A DNA stretch of 64,000 nt. It comes from Acidovorax sp. (GTDB lineage Bacteria > Pseudomonadota > Gammaproteobacteria > Burkholderiales > Burkholderiaceae_C). A program made the position numbers and the translations under genes. The stretch is taken from assembly GCA_031277855.1 (NCBI GenBank), contig JAITLO010000006.1:62001-126000 (forward strand), given 5' to 3'. Under the pieces are notes generated by a model. The model was not told the origin of the DNA. It ran no database searches and saw nothing but the letters and a program-made list of their open reading frames with translations. Positions 8,297 through 17,313 of this stretch are shown here, piece after piece. Position 1 is the stretch's first letter. Each line of letters begins with the position of its first letter.

Positions 8297-8794
8297 TTAG
8301 TCCGGCATCGGCGGCCGCCAGCCCCGCTTGGGCGCCAGCATGGTGCCGCGGCAGCGTTCGGCGCCGCACCAGCAGGCGTATTCGGCCTTGAGCTTGGCTG
8401 TGTAGCGCTCTTCCACCATCAGGCCGTAGTCGTAGTTCAGCTCTTCGCCGGCGGCGATATTGCGCAGGGCCACGATGTAGATGCGGCCGTTGCGTTCGTC
8501 GGTGTAGCAGTTCGGCTCGCAGCTGTGGTTGATCCAGCGCGCCGAGTTGCCGCCGTAGTTGGCGTCGATCACCCGGTCCTCGTCCACATGGAAGTAGAAA
8601 GTGTGGTTGGGCTGGCTGGGATCGTGGGGGTGGCGGTCCTGGGCCTCTTGCCAGCCAATCACCTCGCCGGTGTATTCGATCAGGGTCTCGCCCTCGGCAA
8701 TGGGCTGCACGGCGAACACGCCTTTGCCATGCACGCCGGAGCGTCTGGCCTGGATACGGCGCTGACTGGAAGGGGAATCGGCGGTGCGGGGCAT
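8297..8794 (-). CDS. SET-domain protein (putative protein lysine methyltransferase)
   Basis: A 165-residue stand-alone SET domain. RSGVHGKGVFA (about 18-28) is the N-SET strand, GEVIG follows at 43-47, NHSCEPNC at 89-96 is the SAM/knot motif, and YDYG is at 121-124. A post-SET-like cysteine cluster (C141, C143, C148) could bind zinc with C96. The start MPRTADS has AGAGA upstream and excludes the low-complexity leader. SET methylases modify lysines in eukaryotes; bacterial homologues exist with mostly unknown targets. It is divergent from topB across an alternating purine-pyrimidine tract. Confidence 0.88.
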   Translation of the reverse strand: MPRTADSPSSQRRIQARRSGVHGKGVFAVQPIAEGETLIEYTGEVIGWQEAQDRHPHDPSQPNHTFYFHVDEDRVIDANYGGNSARWINHSCEPNCYTDERNGRIYIVALRNIAAGEELNYDYGLMVEERYTAKLKAEYACWCGAERCRGTMLAPKRGWRPPMPD

Positions 8795-8814
8795 GTGAAT
8801 CTCTGATAACTTGA

Positions 8815-8849
8815 ATGTGCACACACATGCGCGCATGTGCGCGCGTGTG
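8815..8849. promoter_or_regulatory. Alternating purine-pyrimidine tract with 16-bp palindrome
   Basis: Thirty-five nucleotides of unbroken purine-pyrimidine alternation (CA/TG and CG steps), a pattern that favours Z-DNA under negative supercoiling. It contains the perfect palindrome CACATGCGCGCATGTG at 8824-8839. It lies between the divergent SET gene and topB. Confidence 0.6.
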
Positions 8850-8915
8850 AGAGACACATTGTAGAAGCGGCGGCGCCCGCAGGTGGGCCGCCGTGGTAAT
8901 GAACGAGAACCACCC

Positions 8916-11828
8916 ATGACAAAGACCCTGGTGATTGCGGAAAAGCCCTCTGTGGCACAAGACATCGTGCGCGCCCTCACCCCCGCCTACGGCAAGTTCG
9001 ACAAGCACGAAGACCATTTTGAAAACGAGCGCTTTGTGGTGACCAGCGCCGTGGGCCACCTGGTGGAAATCCAGGCGCCGGAAGAGTTCGACGTCAAACG
9101 CGGCAAATGGAGTTTTGCCAATCTGCCGGTGATTCCGCCGCGCTTTGACTTGAAGCCCGTGGACAAGACCAAGAGCCGGCTGAACGCCGTGGTCAAGCAG
9201 GCCAAGCGCAAGGACGTGACCCAGCTCATCAACGCATGTGACGCGGGCCGCGAAGGTGAGCTGATCTTCCGCTTGATCGAGCAGTACGCTGGCGGCGCCA
9301 AGGGCGGACTGGGCAAGCCCATCTCGCGCCTGTGGCTGCAGTCCATGACGCCCCAGGCCATCCGCGAAGGCTTTGACAAGCTGCGCAGCGAGCAGCAAAT
9401 GCAAGGCCTGGCCGATGCCGCACGCAGCCGCTCCGAGGCCGACTGGCTGGTGGGTATCAATGGCACGCGCGCCATGACGGCCTTCAACTCGCGCGACGGT
9501 GGCTTCTTCCTGACCACCGTGGGCCGGGTGCAGACACCCACGCTGTCGCTGGTGGTGGAGCGCGAGGAAAAAATCCGCAAATTCGTCAGCCGCGATTACT
9601 GGGAGGTGCATGGCAGCTTCAACGCCCAGGCCGGCCATTACCTGGGCAAATGGTTCAACCCCCAGTGGAAGAAGAGTGAAGACGCCGAGGCCAAGGCCGA
9701 CCGCCTGTGGAACAAGGCCGAAGCCGATGCCATTGCCGCCGCCGTGCGCGGCAAGCCGGCCACGGTGACCGAGGAGAGCAAGCCCACCACCCAGGCCTCG
9801 CCCCTGCTGTTCGACCTGACCAGTCTGCAGCGCGAGGCCAATGGCAAGTTCGGCTTCTCGGCCAAGACCACACTGGCCCTGGCCCAAAGCCTGTACGAGC
9901 GCCACAAGGCGCTGACCTACCCCCGTACCGACTCGCGCGCCCTGCCCGAGGACTATGTGCCCGTGGCCAAGCAAACCTTCGAGATGCTGGCCAGCAGCGG
10001 CATGCGCCACCTGGAGCCCTTTGCCCAGCAGGCCCTGGGCGCGGGCTATGTGCGCCCCACCAAGCGCATTTTTGACAACAGCAAGGTGTCCGATCACTTT
10101 GCCATCATCCCCACCACCCAGGCGCCATCGGGCCTGTCCGAGGCCGAGCAAAAGCTTTATGACCTGGTGGTGCGCCGCTTCATGGCGGTGTTCTTCCCCA
10201 GCGCCGAATACCAGGTGACCACCCGCATCAGCAAGGTGGAGCAGCATTCCTTCAAGACTGAGGGCAAGGTGCTGGTCAAGCCGGGCTGGCTGGCCATTTA
10301 CGGCAAGGAAGCCGCGAACGAGGTGGAAGACGCGAAGGAAGGCGACAAGGGCCAGCCCCTGGTCGCGGTGCAGCCGGGCGAGCGCCCGCTGACCGACCAT
10401 GCCGACGTCAAAGGCCTGAAGACCAAGCCACCCGCGCGCTACTCCGAAGCCACGCTGCTGGGCGCCATGGAAAGCGCGGGCAAGCAGATCGACGACGAAG
10501 AGCTGCGCTCTGCCATGCAGGAAAAAGGTCTGGGCACACCTGCCACACGCGCGGCCATCATCGAAGGCCTGCTGACCGAGAAATACATGCTGCGCGAAGG
10601 CCGCGAGCTCATCCCCACGGCCAAGGCGTTCCAGCTGATGACGCTGCTGCGTGGCCTGCAGGTGGAAGAACTCTCGCGTGCCGACCTGACGGGCGAGTGG
10701 GAATACAAGCTGTCGCAGATGGAAAAGGGCGAGCTCTCGCGCACCGCCTTCATGCAGCAAATCCAGGCCATGACCGAAAAACTGGTCAAAAAAGCCAAGG
10801 AATACGACCGCGACACCGTGCCCGGTGACTACGCAACGCTTGCCACGCCCTGCCCCAACTGCGGCGGCGTGGTCAAGGAAAACTACCGCCGCTACGCCTG
10901 CACGGGCAGCCATGGTGCGGGCGAGGGCTGCGGTTTCTCGTTCACCAAATCCCCGGCCGGCCGCACGTTTGAAACCGCCGAGGCCGAGGCCCTGCTGCGC
11001 GAGCGCCGTATAGGCCCGCTGGAAGGCTTCCGCTCCAAGGCCGGCTGGCCCTTCACCGCCGAGGTGGCCATCGTGCGCGACGAAGAAGCCCAGAACTACA
11101 AGCTGGAATTCGACTTTGGCGACGACAAGCAGGAAGAGTCCGGCGAGATCGTGAATTTTTCTGCCCAGCAGTCCCTGGGCAACTGCCCCAAGTGCGGCGC
11201 GCCGGTGTTCGAGCATGGTGCCAACTATGTCTGCTCCAAGGCGGTGCCCACAGAGGCACAGCCCGTGCCCAGCTGCGATTTCAAGAGCGGCCAGATCATT
11301 CTGCAGCAGCCCATTGAGCGCGAGCAGATGGGCAAGCTGCTGTCGGCCGGCAAGACGGATTTGCTGGAGAAGTTCGTCTCCAACCGCACGCGTCGCAACT
11401 TCAAGGCTTTCTTGGTCTGGGATGCGGCCGCTGGCAAGGTGAACTTCGAGTTCGAGCAGCGCGAATCCAAATACCCGCCGCGCAAGACGGCTGCAGCCGG
11501 AGCCGCCAAGCCCAGCGCTGCCGCCAAAAAAGCACCGGCCAAGAAGGCTGCAGGCAAAACCGCCGCCAAGACCACCGCGCGCAAGCCTGCGGCCGCCAAT
11601 TACCGCCCGGATGCCGCCTTGGCTGCCGTGATCGGTGATGGCGCCGTGGCCCGCACCGAGGTGGTGAAAAAGGTCTGGGACTATGTGAAGGCCAACAATC
11701 TGCAAGACCCCAAGGACAAGCGCGTCATCGTGGCCGATGCCAAGCTGCTGCCGGTGTTTGGCAAAGAGCGCGTCAATATGTTTGAGCTCACCGGCATCGT
11801 GGGCCAGCATCTGGTCAACCAGTCGTGA
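8916..11828 (+). CDS. topB: DNA topoisomerase III with C-terminal SWIB domain
   Basis: Type IA topoisomerase that passes single strands and decatenates, 970 residues. The Toprim domain opens TLVIAEKPSVAQDIVRAL and has DAGREGELIF. The catalytic tyrosine is Y335 in LTYPRTDSR. Two C-terminal cysteine modules (CPNCGGVVKENYRRYAC and CPKCGAPVFEHGANYVC) look like zinc ribbons. An Ala/Lys-rich linker (about 855-890) joins a SWIB/MDM2-type domain (about 892-965, with ARTEVVKKVWDYVKANNLQD). Such fusions occur in some betaproteobacteria and chlamydiae. Only a weak GAG precedes the ATG. Confidence 0.95.
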   Translation: MTKTLVIAEKPSVAQDIVRALTPAYGKFDKHEDHFENERFVVTSAVGHLVEIQAPEEFDVKRGKWSFANLPVIPPRFDLKPVDKTKSRLNAVVKQAKRKDVTQLINACDAGREGELIFRLIEQYAGGAKGGLGKPISRLWLQSMTPQAIREGFDKLRSEQQMQGLADAARSRSEADWLVGINGTRAMTAFNSRDGGFFLTTVGRVQTPTLSLVVEREEKIRKFVSRDYWEVHGSFNAQAGHYLGKWFNPQWKKSEDAEAKADRLWNKAEADAIAAAVRGKPATVTEESKPTTQASPLLFDLTSLQREANGKFGFSAKTTLALAQSLYERHKALTYPRTDSRALPEDYVPVAKQTFEMLASSGMRHLEPFAQQALGAGYVRPTKRIFDNSKVSDHFAIIPTTQAPSGLSEAEQKLYDLVVRRFMAVFFPSAEYQVTTRISKVEQHSFKTEGKVLVKPGWLAIYGKEAANEVEDAKEGDKGQPLVAVQPGERPLTDHADVKGLKTKPPARYSEATLLGAMESAGKQIDDEELRSAMQEKGLGTPATRAAIIEGLLTEKYMLREGRELIPTAKAFQLMTLLRGLQVEELSRADLTGEWEYKLSQMEKGELSRTAFMQQIQAMTEKLVKKAKEYDRDTVPGDYATLATPCPNCGGVVKENYRRYACTGSHGAGEGCGFSFTKSPAGRTFETAEAEALLRERRIGPLEGFRSKAGWPFTAEVAIVRDEEAQNYKLEFDFGDDKQEESGEIVNFSAQQSLGNCPKCGAPVFEHGANYVCSKAVPTEAQPVPSCDFKSGQIILQQPIEREQMGKLLSAGKTDLLEKFVSNRTRRNFKAFLVWDAAAGKVNFEFEQRESKYPPRKTAAAGAAKPSAAAKKAPAKKAAGKTAAKTTARKPAAANYRPDAALAAVIGDGAVARTEVVKKVWDYVKANNLQDPKDKRVIVADAKLLPVFGKERVNMFELTGIVGQHLVNQS

Positions 11829-11969
11829 TGATTCGGCAGGCGGGCCGCATGGCCAGCCTGCCGATTGGCTGCTTGCAACCTGCTGTTTGCCTGTCGCCCG
11901 GGTGCATGCGTTGGTCACAGAGCGCAGGCACCATGGGGCGTCTTCTGTTTTCTTTTGACTGGAGCTCTC

Positions 11970-12743
11970 ATGGATCTGGCCATCGCCCCCGCCTCTTTGC
12001 CACGCAGCATTGCGCTGCAAGGCACGACCAATTTCCGCGATCTGGGCGGCTATACAGGGGCTGACGGCCGCAGCTTGCGCTGGCGCACGCTGTTTCGCTC
12101 CGACCATCTGGCCGACCTGAGCGCCCAGGACTTGCAGCAGCTGCATGCCCTGGGTGTGGTGCGGGCCGTGGACTTTCGCGGTGTGGACGAGCGCGCCGCA
12201 CATGGCTACCAATGGCCGGGTCTGGACCAGCATGCCCTGACCATAGAACCCACCGTGGTGCAGCGCGCCCTGGCCCTGGTGCAGCAAGGCCACCGCCTTT
12301 CGGTGGAGGAAACCGTGGTGTTGATGCAAGACACCTACCGCAGCTTTGTGATCGACAACGCCGGGCGCTTCGCCAGCCTGTTTCGCATGCTGCTGGACAG
12401 CAACCAGCCCCTGGTGTTTCACTGCACGGCCGGCAAGGACCGCACGGGCTGGGCCGCTGCCTTGATCTTGCTGGCCCTGGGCGTGCCGCGCGAGGTGGTG
12501 GAGCAGGACTATCTGCTCACCAACCAGCTCTACCGCCGCCCGACCGAGCTGGCCTCCAGGGCCGCGCAGACCGTGCCGCAAGAAATTCTGGATGTGCTGT
12601 GGCGCGTGCAAATGCCTTTTCTGGACAGCGCCTTCGCTTTGGCCGAAGAACGCTACGGCAGCATGGATCGCTATTTGGCCGAGGCCTTGGGCGTGGATGC
12701 CGCAGCCCGCGCCAAGCTGGTGGGGATGTACCTGGAAGGCTGA
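11970..12743 (+). CDS. Tyrosine-protein phosphatase family protein
   Basis: A 257-residue phosphatase of the Y_phosphatase3/PtpB-like group. The active-site P-loop HCTAGKDRTG places catalytic C152 and R158 in the CX5R signature. NFRDLGGY near residue 21 is the typical N-terminal motif of this group, and D68 or D73 (VDFRGVDE) are also conserved. Targets may be phosphotyrosine or phosphoinositides; the sequence does not decide. ATG follows GGAG. It lies 141 bp after topB with no terminator seen between them, and is followed by a strong terminator. Confidence 0.85.
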   Translation: MDLAIAPASLPRSIALQGTTNFRDLGGYTGADGRSLRWRTLFRSDHLADLSAQDLQQLHALGVVRAVDFRGVDERAAHGYQWPGLDQHALTIEPTVVQRALALVQQGHRLSVEETVVLMQDTYRSFVIDNAGRFASLFRMLLDSNQPLVFHCTAGKDRTGWAAALILLALGVPREVVEQDYLLTNQLYRRPTELASRAAQTVPQEILDVLWRVQMPFLDSAFALAEERYGSMDRYLAEALGVDAAARAKLVGMYLEG

Positions 12744-12797
12744 TGCCTGCGCGCTTGAAAAGAGTTTTTCAGCGCGGCGCAGCAGCGCCTTGATTTT

Positions 12798-12830
12798 CCA
12801 AAAAAGAGAGCGCCCTAGGCGCTCTCTTTC
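12798..12830 (+). terminator. Rho-independent terminator (bidirectional)
   Basis: The stem AAAGAGAGCGCC/GGCGCTCTCTTT is a perfect 12-bp pairing around a 3-nt loop, with A/T flanks on both sides, so it could act in either direction. Confidence 0.8.
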
Positions 12831-12918
12831 TACGTTAGCGGGTGATATGGCCATGGATCTTTCAGCTTGCGCTGAAAAATGCCTTGCACACCTCTATCTC
12901 GTCACTTCATCCACAGTT

Positions 12919-12970
12919 TGTGCAACTGACGTGGCCCCCGTCGGGGCTGCGGCGTAAGCGCCTCAGGGGG
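12919..12970 (-). repeat. Intergenic repeat, family A (short, decayed)
   Basis: Only the fixed end (CCCCCTGAGGCGCTTACGCC on the minus strand) and a remnant of the tail are recognisable. The fixed end follows directly on the TGA of the penicillin-binding protein gene. Confidence 0.55.
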
Positions 12971-15523
12971 TCATCCTCCATACGGTGGCATGGGATAGGC
13001 CTCGCGGTTTTCCTTGCGCGGCAGCTGGCCTGGGAGTGGCGGTAAATCGTAGGGGTTGTAGGCTCCATCCTCACCCACCGGAGGCGGCTGCACCGGGGTG
13101 GGCTGAGGCGCTGGCGCGGGCAGGCCTTGCTCCTGCAGCGTGGGGGTGCGCTCTTCCACCGGGCCATCGCCACCCTGCGGGGCGGGCTGTGGTCGAGAGC
13201 CAAAGCCCGGGAAGTCGCCCGCGCCCGGCATGGGAGGCGTATCCGGTGTGTTGTTGTTCTCCGGCGCTTGCGGTGCAGGGCCGGGCTGGCGTGGCTGCGG
13301 GGCCGGAGCAGGCTTGGTGGGCGGGCTGCTGGGCTGCATGAGCTCGCCCCACCAGCCGTGGAGCTTCTCGCTCAGGCCATCGACCAGATCGCCCCACCAA
13401 CTGCTGGTGTCGGCCTCGGCAAAGCGGGTCTTGGCATCGATGCGACGCGCGCCCAGCACGCGGCTGGTGAAGTCACCCACCATGGGCAGGGCGCTGCGTG
13501 CGCCCTGGCCCCAGTAGTCGCTGCGCAAGGTGATGCGGCCGTCGTTAAAGCCGGCCCAGGCGCCCACCACCAGTTGGGGGTGCATCAGAATGAACCAGCC
13601 ATCTGCATTGCCCTGGGTGGTGCCGGTCTTGCCGGCCAGATCGCCGCGCAGGCCATAGTTGCTGCGTATGGCGCGGCCCGTGCCCTTGTCCACCACGCCG
13701 CGCAGCATGTCCACCAGGGTCAGGGCGGCGGTCTGGTCCATCACGGCCTCGGGCCGGGGTGGGGCGAACTCGGCCAGCAGCTCGCCGTCGCGCTTGGTGA
13801 TGCGGGTGACCATCACCGGCGGCAGATACTGGCCACCGCGTGCCAGGCTGGCATAGGCGGTGACCATTTCCTGCAGCGTCACCGGGCTGCTGCCCAGGGC
13901 CAGGGCGGGTACGGGGTCCAGTGGGCTGCTGCGCACGCCCAGGGCTTGCGCCAAGCGCGCCACTTTGGTTGGGCCAACCTGCTGCATCACCTGGGCGGTG
14001 ATGGTGTTCTTGGAATAGGCCAGGGCATCGGCCAGGCTCATGGACTGGTTGCTGGGCGGGCCGGCATCCGAAGGCCGCCAGACCTCGCCGCCGGGCAGGG
14101 CGATTTCCACGGCCTTGTCTTCCAGCTGGTCGCCGGGTTGGCGGCCATTGAGCAGTGCCGCGCCGTAGACAAAGGGCTTGAAGGTAGAGCCGGGCTGGCG
14201 CCGGGCCTGCTGCACATGGTCGAAGGGGTCTTGCTGGTAGTCGCGGCTGCCCACCCAGGCCAGGATATGGCCGTCGCGCGGGTCCGCGGCCAGAAAGCCG
14301 GCCTGGATGCGGGTTTTGTCCTCGCGCAGATCGGCCATGAATTTGCGGTCGGCCAGCAGGCGCTTGAGGGCAGCCTCCGGCGCTTCGCCGCCGGCCACGG
14401 CATTGCGGTAGGCCGCGCTTTCCTTGACCAGGGCTTGCACCAGCGGCTGCTGCGGGCTCCAGGCATTGGCCTGCGACCAATTGCGCTGGGCCACGCCTTG
14501 CAGTGTGCGGCCCTGGCGGGCCACGGCCTGGTTGGCCCAGGCCTGCATGCGCGAGTCGATGGTGGTGTGCACCACCAGGCCATCGCTGTGGATGTCGTAG
14601 CCATGGCGGTCGGCCCAGTCCACCAGCCAGGGGCGCAGGGCGCGCACAAAATGCGGGGCAGGGCCTTGGGCTTCTTCCTGGCGCTCAAAGTCCAGGCGTA
14701 GCGGGCGGGTCTTGAGCTTGTCGAACTCGGCCTGTGCCAGCACCTCGTGCTTGACCATCTGGGCCAGCACGGTGTTGCGCCGCTGCAGGGCGCGCTCGGG
14801 GTTGCGCACCGGGTTGTAGTAGCTATTGCCCTTGAGCATGCCGACCAGGGTGGCGGCCTCCAGCACATTGAGCTGGTCGGCGCGCTTGTCGAAATAGGTG
14901 CGCGCCGCCATCTCTATGCCAAAGGCGTTGTAGAGAAAGGGGACCGTGTTCAGATAGGTCTCCAGAATCTCGTCCTTGGTGTAGAGGGCCTCGATCTTGT
15001 AGGCGGTGACGGCTTCCTTGAGCTTGCGCGTCAGCGAGGCCTCGCGCCCCACTTTCTCGGGATAGAGGTTGCGCGCCAGCTGCTGGGTGATGGTGGAGCC
15101 GCCTTGCGGGCTGCCCGACAGCGTGTGCACCACCGAGGCCGCAGTGCGGTACCAGTCCATGCCGTGGTGCTCGTAAAAGCGGTGGTCTTCGGTGGCGATC
15201 AAGGCCTTGATCACATGGGGGGAGACCTGGTCCAGCGCAATCCAGCGGCGGTTGCTGCGGGTGAACAGGGCCAGCTCCTTGCCATCGGCCGAGAGAATCT
15301 GGGCCGGGTCGTCCTGCTTGGCCTTGCGGATGTCGCTGAGGCTGGGGGTGAGCAGCACCAGCAGACCCAGCAGCAGCACCAGGGCCAGGGGAATGCAGGC
15401 CGCAGCCTGCCACCACTGGCGGCGGGTGCGGGTAGCGAGAAACTGGCGCAAGGCTTGCCAGCCGGCACACAGCCGGGACTGCAGCTGCGCCAGGGCAGCG
15501 GTGAAAGAAGGTGGCAGGTGCAT
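12971..15523 (-). CDS. Class A penicillin-binding protein (PBP1-type)
   Basis: Bifunctional peptidoglycan glycosyltransferase/transpeptidase, 850 residues from the chosen ATG. A membrane anchor is at about 40-58. The GT51 domain has catalytic E112 in TEDHRFYEHHG and GGSTITQQLARNLY. The transpeptidase has S446-T-F-K449, S504-K-N506 and K632-T-G634. From about residue 740 to the end there is a long proline-, glutamine- and glycine-rich tail of low complexity. There is no clear ribosome-binding site, and the frame stays open upstream, so a longer N-terminus is possible. The stop abuts a family A repeat end. Confidence 0.92.
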   Translation of the reverse strand: MHLPPSFTAALAQLQSRLCAGWQALRQFLATRTRRQWWQAAACIPLALVLLLGLLVLLTPSLSDIRKAKQDDPAQILSADGKELALFTRSNRRWIALDQVSPHVIKALIATEDHRFYEHHGMDWYRTAASVVHTLSGSPQGGSTITQQLARNLYPEKVGREASLTRKLKEAVTAYKIEALYTKDEILETYLNTVPFLYNAFGIEMAARTYFDKRADQLNVLEAATLVGMLKGNSYYNPVRNPERALQRRNTVLAQMVKHEVLAQAEFDKLKTRPLRLDFERQEEAQGPAPHFVRALRPWLVDWADRHGYDIHSDGLVVHTTIDSRMQAWANQAVARQGRTLQGVAQRNWSQANAWSPQQPLVQALVKESAAYRNAVAGGEAPEAALKRLLADRKFMADLREDKTRIQAGFLAADPRDGHILAWVGSRDYQQDPFDHVQQARRQPGSTFKPFVYGAALLNGRQPGDQLEDKAVEIALPGGEVWRPSDAGPPSNQSMSLADALAYSKNTITAQVMQQVGPTKVARLAQALGVRSSPLDPVPALALGSSPVTLQEMVTAYASLARGGQYLPPVMVTRITKRDGELLAEFAPPRPEAVMDQTAALTLVDMLRGVVDKGTGRAIRSNYGLRGDLAGKTGTTQGNADGWFILMHPQLVVGAWAGFNDGRITLRSDYWGQGARSALPMVGDFTSRVLGARRIDAKTRFAEADTSSWWGDLVDGLSEKLHGWWGELMQPSSPPTKPAPAPQPRQPGPAPQAPENNNTPDTPPMPGAGDFPGFGSRPQPAPQGGDGPVEERTPTLQEQGLPAPAPQPTPVQPPPVGEDGAYNPYDLPPLPGQLPRKENREAYPMPPYGG

Positions 15524-15782
15524 GGTCTGCAAAAAGGGCTGGGCCGGGGGCTTTCCAGCAACGCCTGTCGGAGCAGGAGCGTTGACGCGAGCCAGTGTGC
15601 CGCAGCCGGCCAGAAAACGCAGCGGGGCTGTGCCAAAAGCATCTGCTGTTCCATGGTGCGGGGGTGCTTTGCTCTCGCACGGCCCGGGTTTGGCGCACAA
15701 TCGCCGTCCTTCGAGGATGGGGAACCATGGGCAGCCGTGGCGCTCCAATCATCCTCACCACGTTTTCACGGACTCGCAGGCC

Positions 15783-16340
15783 ATGCAACGCCGCCGTTTT
15801 TTGCTCAGTGCCGCTTGTGCGGCCCCTCTTCTCACCACCGCCTGCTCGGGGCGCGCTCTGCCCAGCCAGTTCAGCATGAGCACGCAGCAGCTGCAAACCA
15901 AGCTGGCGGGGAAATTCCCCAAGACCTACCCCGTGGCCGGCCTGCTGCAGCTGCAGCTGTCGGCCCCTGCGCTGAACATGCTGCCGGATCGCAACCAGAT
16001 CCGTGCGCTGCTGCCCGTACTGCTGTCCGGGCCGGTGCTCAAGCAGAGCTTTCCTGGAAAGCTGGATGTGAACTTTGGCCTGCGCTACGAGGCCAGCGAC
16101 CGCACATTGCGCGCCCAGCGCGTGCAGGTGAATACGCTGCAGATTGACGAGGCCCCCGAGGCCCTGAGCACCATGCTGGCCACCTACGGCCCCCGCCTGG
16201 GCGAGCAGATGCTGGAAAACCTGGTGCTCTACCAGTTTGCGGAAAAAGACCTGGCCCTGGCCGACACCATGGGCTTGCAGCCCGGGGCCATCACCGTCAC
16301 GGCCCAGGGGCTGAGCGTGGCCGTGGATCGTAAAAAATAG
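15783..16340 (+). CDS. DUF1439-type lipoprotein
   Basis: A 185-residue envelope protein resembling YceB/DUF1439. The N-terminus MQRRRFLLSAACAAPLL is a signal with an arginine cluster, followed by the lipobox-like LLTTAC with C21 as likely lipidation site. The mature part is rich in hydrophobic beta-strand segments. It is divergent from the penicillin-binding protein. GCAGG lies before the ATG. Biological role unknown. Confidence 0.75.
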   Translation: MQRRRFLLSAACAAPLLTTACSGRALPSQFSMSTQQLQTKLAGKFPKTYPVAGLLQLQLSAPALNMLPDRNQIRALLPVLLSGPVLKQSFPGKLDVNFGLRYEASDRTLRAQRVQVNTLQIDEAPEALSTMLATYGPRLGEQMLENLVLYQFAEKDLALADTMGLQPGAITVTAQGLSVAVDRKK

Positions 16341-16504
16341 TAACAAAAAACTGGCATCAACGTGGGTGGCGCGCGACATTTCAAGACGCCGTCACTCGGT
16401 CAGCGCAGGGGTGGTAACAGCCTGTCACGCAAGCCCGCTAACATGGCAAGCAATGGCCGAGTCGGCGCTGGCGCTGGCGGCTGTTGCGTTTCCAAGGTGC
16501 CTGC

Positions 16505-17206
16505 ATGACTGATCTGAGCAAATTTCCCGTCACCCGTAAGTGGCCTGCCCAGTTTCCGGACTGGCTGCAGCTGTACTCCCTGCCCACTCCCAACGGGGTG
16601 AAAGTCTCCGTGATGCTGGAGGAAACCGGCATCCCTTACGAAGCCCATAGGGTGGATATTCAGGCTGGTGACCAGTTCACGCCCGAGTTTCTGAGCGTCA
16701 ACGCCAACAACAAAATCCCGGCCATCCTCGATCCGCGCGGGCCCGGGGGCCATCCCCTGGTGCTGGCCGAAAGCGGGGCCATCTTGGTGTATCTGGCCGA
16801 GAAATCGGGCCAGTTCCTGCCGCTGGACGCTGTGGCGCGCTACCAGACGCTGCAGTGGCTGATGTTCCAGATGGGGGGTGTAGGCCCCATGTTTGGCCAG
16901 GTCGGTTTCTTCTACCGCTATGGCGGCAAGGACTTCGAAGACAAGCGCCCGCTGCAGCGTTATGTGAGCGAGGCCCAGCGGCTCTTGAAGGTGCTGGAGC
17001 AGCAGCTCAAGGGCAAGTCCTGGATCATGGGCGACAGCTACACCATCGCCGATATGGCGGTGCTGCCCTGGGTGCGCTGCCTGATCGAACACTACGACGC
17101 CGGCGAGCTGGTGGGCCTGGGCAAGTACCCCAATGTGCTGCGTGTGCTGGCGGCCTGGGAAAAGCGCCCCGCCGTCCAACGTGGTCTGCAGATTCCGCCG
17201 AACTAA
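16505..17206 (+). CDS. YghU/YfcG-like glutathione S-transferase
   Basis: A 233-residue thioredoxin-fold GST of the nu class, probably a glutathione-dependent disulfide reductase. The N-terminal domain contains TPNGVKVSVMLEETGIPYEA and NANNKIPAILD (cis-Pro), and LVLAESGAILVYLAEK supplies the glutathione-binding E-S pair. The C-terminal helical domain starts around 100 and includes GVGPMFGQVGFF, characteristic of this class. AAGGTG is upstream of the ATG. It stands alone with a terminator after it. Confidence 0.88.
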   Translation: MTDLSKFPVTRKWPAQFPDWLQLYSLPTPNGVKVSVMLEETGIPYEAHRVDIQAGDQFTPEFLSVNANNKIPAILDPRGPGGHPLVLAESGAILVYLAEKSGQFLPLDAVARYQTLQWLMFQMGGVGPMFGQVGFFYRYGGKDFEDKRPLQRYVSEAQRLLKVLEQQLKGKSWIMGDSYTIADMAVLPWVRCLIEHYDAGELVGLGKYPNVLRVLAAWEKRPAVQRGLQIPPN

Positions 17207-17226
17207 CACCGGCGCCGCGCTCACCC

Positions 17227-17251
17227 TGCCTGCGTGATGCAGGCATTTTTT
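17227..17251 (+). terminator. Rho-independent terminator after the GST gene
   Basis: TGCCTGC/GCAGGCA stem with a 5-nt loop followed by TTTTTT, 20 nt after the stop. Confidence 0.8.
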
Positions 17252-17313
17252 CGCTCATGCCCTGGCCGTACAGCGGCGGCAAAAGGTGGAGCTCTGTAAT
17301 GTTTTGTTGCATA

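Noticed and set aside
8190..12854. Very long minus-strand reading frame (over 1500 codons) opposite topB and the phosphatase gene
   Set aside because: It is a by-product of high GC and codon bias on the other strand. Its translation is Gly/His/Ala/Leu-rich without domains, and topB on the plus strand has clear motifs.
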